A stretch of DNA of 9,783 bases, from assembly GCA_012513425.1 (NCBI GenBank), contig JAAZCF010000068.1:1-9783 (forward strand). Reading direction: 5' to 3'. The notes below the pieces were generated by a model. It did not search any database and had not been told where the DNA came from. It was given only the letters and a program-made list of their open reading frames with translations. Source of the DNA: Bacteroidales bacterium (lineage in GTDB: Bacteria; Bacteroidota; Bacteroidia; Bacteroidales; UBA932). The position numbers and the translations under genes are program-made. This document shows, one piece after another, positions 6,704-9,783 of the stretch; within the stretch, counting starts at the first letter, position 1, and the number at the start of each line of letters is the position of its first letter.

Positions 6704-7846
6704 ATGGACTTAGAAGAACTACGCGAACAGATTGACGAGATAGATAGCAACATGTGTGACCTATTTGCACGCCGCATGCAGGTGGTAACTGAAATAGGAC
6801 GATTCAAAAAAGCAAATAACCTGCCGGTATATCATCCATCGAGAGCAAGAACAGTGCTGCACAATGTATCCAAACGACTTGGCCCCGAATTCGAGGGGTA
6901 TGGACGAACACTTTACCGCACCATTTTCGACCTGAGCGAATCGTATGAAACGCGCATGCTTGCCAAGGATAGCGACTATTATAAACAGTTGAATAAGATT
7001 ACATCTATGCCACCCCAGCCATTTCCTAAGCGTGCAACGGTTGCATGTGCTGGTTGCGAGGGCTCCTATGCCCATCTAGCATCTGAGCGTCTTTTCGACC
7101 TGCCCGAGATAATGTATATAAATGGCTTTGATGGCGTGTTCAAATCGGTGAGCAGTGGGCTTTGCCAATTTGGAGTGCTGCCTATCGAAAATTCGCTTGC
7201 AGGCTCGGTGAATGCTATATATGACCTGCTATCGGAATATAATGTGAGTATCGTGCGCAGTGTGCGCCTGAAAGTAGATCACGCTTTGCTATCTGTTACA
7301 GGAGCAAAACTTGAAGATATAAAGGAGATTTATTCGCACCAACAGGCAATAAACCAGTGTTCCAATTTCCTATCTACGCTCAAAAATGTGCGAGTAATAC
7401 CCGTGGAGAACACTGCTGAAGCCGCTCGTATGGTTGCGACACAGGGCGACAAGAGCAAAGCCTCGATATCATCAGTTATGTGTGCCGAACTCTACCAAAT
7501 GCAGATTGTGAGCACATCGGTGCAGAACCGCGACAACAACTACACGCGCTTTATCTGCATTGCCAAGGAGCCCAAAATATATTCCGGTGCCGACCGCACC
7601 AGTGTGATGATAAATATTCCCAACCGCCCAGGTACACTATTTCGCATCATGTCGCGCTTCAATGCCACTGGGGTTAATCTGGTGAAACTAGAGAGCCGTC
7701 AGATACCGGAGCGCGAATTTGAATACCGTTTCTATTTTGATATCGAGGCATCAGTGTATAGCACAGAATTTTTATCTCTCATGTGTGAGTTGCACCAGTG
7801 TGGCGAACAGTTCAAGTATTTTGGTACATATGCAGAAATAATATAA
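6704..7846 (+). CDS. pheA: Bifunctional chorismate mutase / prephenate dehydratase with ACT domain
   Basis: PheA turns chorismate into prephenate and then phenylpyruvate, the committed branch to phenylalanine. The 380-residue product has three parts: an AroQ-type chorismate mutase domain (about 1-90, from ELREQIDEID), a prephenate dehydratase domain (about 110-290, with GCEGSYAHLA, GVLPIENSLAGSVN, IYSHQQAINQC and the NNYTRF motif at 278-283) and an ACT domain (about 298-380, with NRPGTLF and KLESRQIPEREFEYRF) that binds Phe for feedback inhibition. In the mutase domain Arg7, Arg24, Lys35 and Arg47 match E. coli Arg11, Arg28, Lys39 and Arg51, but Asp48, Glu52 and Gln88 are replaced by His44, Ala48 and Glu82, so mutase activity is doubtful. 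The gene lies 2 nt after aroA and is the last intact gene of the operon; an IS remnant begins 15 bp after its stop, and no terminator lies between. Confidence 0.95.
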   Translation: MDLEELREQIDEIDSNMCDLFARRMQVVTEIGRFKKANNLPVYHPSRARTVLHNVSKRLGPEFEGYGRTLYRTIFDLSESYETRMLAKDSDYYKQLNKITSMPPQPFPKRATVACAGCEGSYAHLASERLFDLPEIMYINGFDGVFKSVSSGLCQFGVLPIENSLAGSVNAIYDLLSEYNVSIVRSVRLKVDHALLSVTGAKLEDIKEIYSHQQAINQCSNFLSTLKNVRVIPVENTAEAARMVATQGDKSKASISSVMCAELYQMQIVSTSVQNRDNNYTRFICIAKEPKIYSGADRTSVMINIPNRPGTLFRIMSRFNATGVNLVKLESRQIPEREFEYRFYFDIEASVYSTEFLSLMCELHQCGEQFKYFGTYAEII

Positions 7847-7861
7847 TGGCAATCATAGCTT

Positions 7862-7874
7862 TCCGGAGAAATTT
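7862..7874 (+). repeat. IS terminal inverted repeat, left copy (13 bp)
   Basis: TCCGGAGAAATTT; it matches the reverse complement of 9081-9093 at all 13 positions. It begins 15 bp after the last base of pheA. Confidence 0.8.
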
Positions 7875-8977
7875 TACCACAGCGCAAGCTGAGCAGAATC
7901 AGGCTCCGGAACTGAGTTAATAAAGTTAGTATTTGAGTATATAGTATGAATATCCTCCCTTTTGAAGAGAATGGTTCCAATAGAATTAGAGATAGTATGA
8001 AGACTTTCTTCAATATAGAATCGCTTCTTCGCAATAATCAGAAGGTAGTCACAAATGGCTATCCATATCTGTGTGTAAACTGCGTTTTGGCTAGTTCCGT
8101 AAAAGGTATTGATGTGAAGGTGTTGCTTTATCCATTTGAAAAACAGCTCAATCTGCCATCTTTCACGATAAAGTTCCGCAATAGTGAGCGCCTCCAGGGT
8201 AAAATTGTTGGACAAGAAACGATAGAAAACCCCTGCTGCAAAATCTTCATACACAACAAGTCTAAGGTTATCAGGATACTTTCTGACTCTCATATAACCA
8301 GTAAGCCTGACTGTCTCATCACTGATAAGGCCTGCATTGGCATCAACTTCACGGCTTTCAATGACTTCATACGCCATATTGTCTTCCGCCCTTGTTACAC
8401 AGAAAGCATTGTTCTGCTGGAAATGGTTATAAAGGCTCTTCAAGTCTACATATCCTTTATCCATAAGATAATAAGAGCCGGCTTCAACAGGTATAGCCTC
8501 TATCATCTGGGAGTCGTGGACATTCCCTTCAGTCAATTTTACGAAAGAAGGGATGGAACCTCGCAGATCCATCAAGACATGCATCTTCATCGCTCCTCTT
8601 CCGTAATGGGACTTGGCCCAATGACAGAGTTTAAGGCAAAGCTCTATGGTGCTGCTGTTAAAGGCGTAAACCATTTCATCCAGCCCAAGCCTGAAATTGT
8701 CCTTGATGTACAACGATTTAGCTTCTGCCAGAGTAGACTTAGGCATAGCAGAAAGCCCGCTATGATACAAATCCCCTGCTCAAAGCTTGAGTGTGGTCTC
8801 AATATCTATGAGTCCAATTCTGTTTGTGAATTGAGCGAAGCTCATCACACGGAACTGGTCTCTGGAAGTGAATTTTATAGAATGCCTGTCGCCTTTGTAG
8901 CGCTTGACACACTTTGAAAACTCGTATTCGCTGTTAAGAGACATAATTTGAGAGAATATTGTTTTGCCTGGGTTCAT
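7874..8977 (-). pseudogene. IS4-family transposase pseudogene (nonsense codon, internal deletion, catalytic Asp lost)
   Basis: One minus-strand frame runs from ATG 8977 (MNPGKTIFSQIMSL) to TAA at 7876-7874 and encodes a DUF4372-like N-terminus followed by a DDE transposase domain. Related Bacteroidales transposases have about 385-390 residues. Three lesions are visible. An in-frame TGA at 8782-8780 splits DIETTLKL from GDLYHSGL. About 20 residues appear to be missing between STLAE and AKSLY (near 8722). The first catalytic Asp of the AFDSSTI motif is Asn (AAC, 8659-8657). The second Asp (YYLMDKG, 8461-8459) and the YREK signature (Tyr 8170, Glu 8149-8147, Lys 8128-8126; YRERWQIELFFKWIK) are intact. 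The TTG at 8770 could in principle restart translation, but the product would still lack the N-terminal domain and the first Asp. The family identity is firm; the deletion size is judged from memory of relatives. Confidence 0.88.
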
Positions 8978-9075
8978 AGACGGTTCCCTTATTGTGAATC
9001 GCAAATCTATGAATTCTTATCCCAATTTTTTTTAAGCCCTGTAACTTGTTAATATAAAAATATTTGAACCTTATT

Positions 9076-9093
9076 CGGAGAAATTTCTCCGGA
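9076..9093 (+). repeat. IS right-end inverted repeat within a 16-bp perfect palindrome
   Basis: CGGAGAAATTTCTCCG at 9076-9091 is its own reverse complement; its outer part with GA at 9092-9093 is the right terminal repeat of the IS. The left end of the element does not repeat the inner arm, so the palindrome exists only here. It lies in the noncoding stretch between the transposase start and the downstream gene. Confidence 0.75.
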
Positions 9094-9127
9094 CACTAAT
9101 TATTTAGATTTAGAAAAAAGGAGAATA

Positions 9128-9148
9128 ACACCTTCGGATAAATGGTGT
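9128..9148 (+). other. Weak hairpin in the gap after the IS
   Basis: ACACC (9128-9132) pairs with GGTGT (9144-9148) around an 11-nt loop. There is no T-run after it, so it is not a terminator. It may be chance. The rest of 9094-9200 shows no gene or RNA that I recognise. Confidence 0.2.
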
Positions 9149-9202
9149 AAGTTTTGCAAAGGAATGCTTGACAGATATGAGTGAAATTGTGCTTTAATTA
9201 AT

Positions 9203-9210
9203 TAATTTTG
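9203..9210 (+). promoter_or_regulatory. Candidate -7 element for the DUF4293 gene
   Basis: TAATTTTG matches the Bacteroidota TAnnTTTG consensus exactly and lies 17 bp before the ATG at 9228. No TTG is found at the expected 19-21 bp upstream (the nearest are 13 and 32 bp away), so the -33 element is weak or absent. Confidence 0.45.
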
Positions 9211-9227
9211 TAAAAAATAATGTGATT

Positions 9228-9677
9228 ATGTGGCAAAGGTTTCAGACTTTTCTATTTTTGATTTGCGCATGCTTGTTACTGTCAATGTTTTGGAGCGATA
9301 TGTGTTATGTGATGGAACCAGTGTTTGGTGGGCAGGAAGGAGAATTGCAGCGCTATTCTATAAAGTTCGTCAATCGTTCTCAGTTTCTTATCTTCACCTT
9401 CATCACATTTGCGCTTAATGTAATTTCAATCCTCTACTACAAGGCTCGTATTCTACAGATAAGGCTATGTATCATGAATATCTTGATATTGCTTGGCTAT
9501 CAGATATGGATATTGGTGTATTACTTTCAATTCAAGAGTGTGTATACCTTCACATTACCCACAATATTTCCATTTGTTTGCATTATTTTGCTTCTTATCG
9601 CGATGAAATATATATGGCGTGACGAAGCAGAAGTCATAGCCTATGTTATGTCCCATAAAAAAAGTAAGAAAAAATGA
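9228..9677 (+). CDS. DUF4293-type four-helix integral membrane protein
   Basis: The 149-residue product starts MWQRFQTFLFLICACLLL, the typical opening of DUF4293 proteins of Bacteroidota, which is why ATG 9228 is preferred over GTG 9222. Four hydrophobic segments are visible: about 5-22, 49-68 (FLIFTFITFALNVISILYY), 75-98 (after the conserved-looking KARILQIRLCIMNIL) and 104-128. A charged tail DEAEVI followed by KKSKKK ends the protein, presumably on the cytoplasmic side. No catalytic motif is seen and the function of the family is not known to me. The stop codon overlaps the next start (ATGA), indicating translational coupling with a nucleoside phosphorylase-like gene. The upstream neighbour is an IS remnant, so its original context on that side may be lost. 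Confidence 0.8.
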   Translation: MWQRFQTFLFLICACLLLSMFWSDMCYVMEPVFGGQEGELQRYSIKFVNRSQFLIFTFITFALNVISILYYKARILQIRLCIMNILILLGYQIWILVYYFQFKSVYTFTLPTIFPFVCIILLLIAMKYIWRDEAEVIAYVMSHKKSKKK

Positions 9678-9783
9678 TTGCAGAATCTGAATTAATAATC
9701 AACCAAGACGGAACAGCATTTCACTTGCATATACTTCCCGAAGACTTGGCAGACACTGTGATTTTGGTCGGAGACCAAGGTCG
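9674..9783 (+). CDS. Nucleoside phosphorylase (uridine phosphorylase-like), 3'-truncated by the window edge
   Basis: Thirty-six full codons are visible, starting at the ATG that overlaps the DUF4293 stop by 4 nt. The peptide begins MIAESELIINQDGTAFHLH and continues LPEDLADTVILVGDQG. The ESELI-NxDG opening and the LADTVILVGDxGR phosphate-binding glycine segment are characteristic of PNP/UDP-family nucleoside phosphorylases, which split a nucleoside and phosphate into base and ribose-1-phosphate for salvage. Many relatives have GDPGR where this has GDQG followed by CG, probably Arg. The substrate cannot be told from this fragment. Confidence 0.8.
   Translation, partial: MIAESELIINQDGTAFHLHILPEDLADTVILVGDQG

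Larger units (their letters stand above)
7862..9093 (-). mobile_element. Degenerate IS4-family insertion sequence (about 1.23 kb)
   Basis: A transposase pseudogene is bounded by a 13-bp perfect inverted repeat: TCCGGAGAAATTT at 7862-7874 and its reverse complement at 9081-9093. The left repeat overlaps the transposase stop codon. No matching target-site duplication is seen: the left flank ends AATCATAGCTT and the right flank begins CACTAATTATT. This fits an old insertion or a deletion that removed one flank. The boundaries are those of the inverted repeat and could be off by a few bases. The element separates the aromatic operon from the DUF4293 gene pair. Confidence 0.8.

Noticed and set aside
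7946..8917. A 323-codon plus-strand open frame across the IS
   Set aside because: It is antisense to the transposase frame, which shows clear family motifs (YRERWQIELFFKWIK, YYLMDKG). The plus-strand translation shows no recognisable domain and ends inside the transposase N-terminus.
1..9783. CRISPR arrays, tRNA or rRNA genes, and phage genes
   Set aside because: I looked for regular spaced repeats, tRNA-like cloverleaf ends and structural phage genes and saw none. Noncoding gaps are short and are accounted for by promoters, the attenuator and IS ends.

Overview
The window looks like chromosomal DNA from a member of the Bacteroidota, probably order Bacteroidales. The evidence is a set of promoter elements close to the TAnnTTTG / TTG type used by that phylum, A-rich start regions without strong Shine-Dalgarno sequences, a DUF4293-type membrane protein, and a DnaK and IS4-family transposase of Bacteroidales character. 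This is inferred from sequence features and recalled family patterns; no database search was run.

Layout. (1) Positions 1-1632 hold the 3' part of proA (plus strand) converging on a complete proC (minus strand), the last two steps of proline synthesis, with 18 bp between their stop codons. (2) Positions 1769-3772 hold dnaK, apparently monocistronic, with a candidate promoter and a strong intrinsic terminator. (3) Positions 3864-7846 hold an aromatic amino acid operon: consensus promoter, a 26-codon leader peptide of which 9 of 11 consecutive residues are Phe or Tyr, three mutually exclusive RNA helices ending in an intrinsic terminator, then DAHP synthase, a 98-codon ORF that looks like an internally deleted prephenate dehydrogenase, EPSP synthase (aroA) and a bifunctional chorismate mutase/prephenate dehydratase (pheA). 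The genes are spaced from a 1-nt overlap to 2 nt. (4) Positions 7862-9093 hold a decayed IS4-family element lying 15 bp after pheA. (5) Positions 9203-9783 hold a DUF4293-type membrane protein whose stop overlaps the start of a nucleoside phosphorylase-like gene that runs off the window.

How it works together. The operon covers the first committed step of the shikimate pathway (DAHP synthase), its sixth step (EPSP synthase) and the branch to phenylalanine (PheA). The leader peptide and hairpins form a classical ribosome-stalling attenuator that would read charged tRNA-Phe, and secondarily tRNA-Tyr. The N-terminal domain of the DAHP synthase and the ACT domain of PheA would add allosteric feedback at the enzyme level.

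Most worth a second look: the Phe/Tyr attenuator, the apparent TyrA remnant inside the operon, the substituted catalytic positions in the chorismate mutase domain of PheA, and the multiply inactivated transposase.
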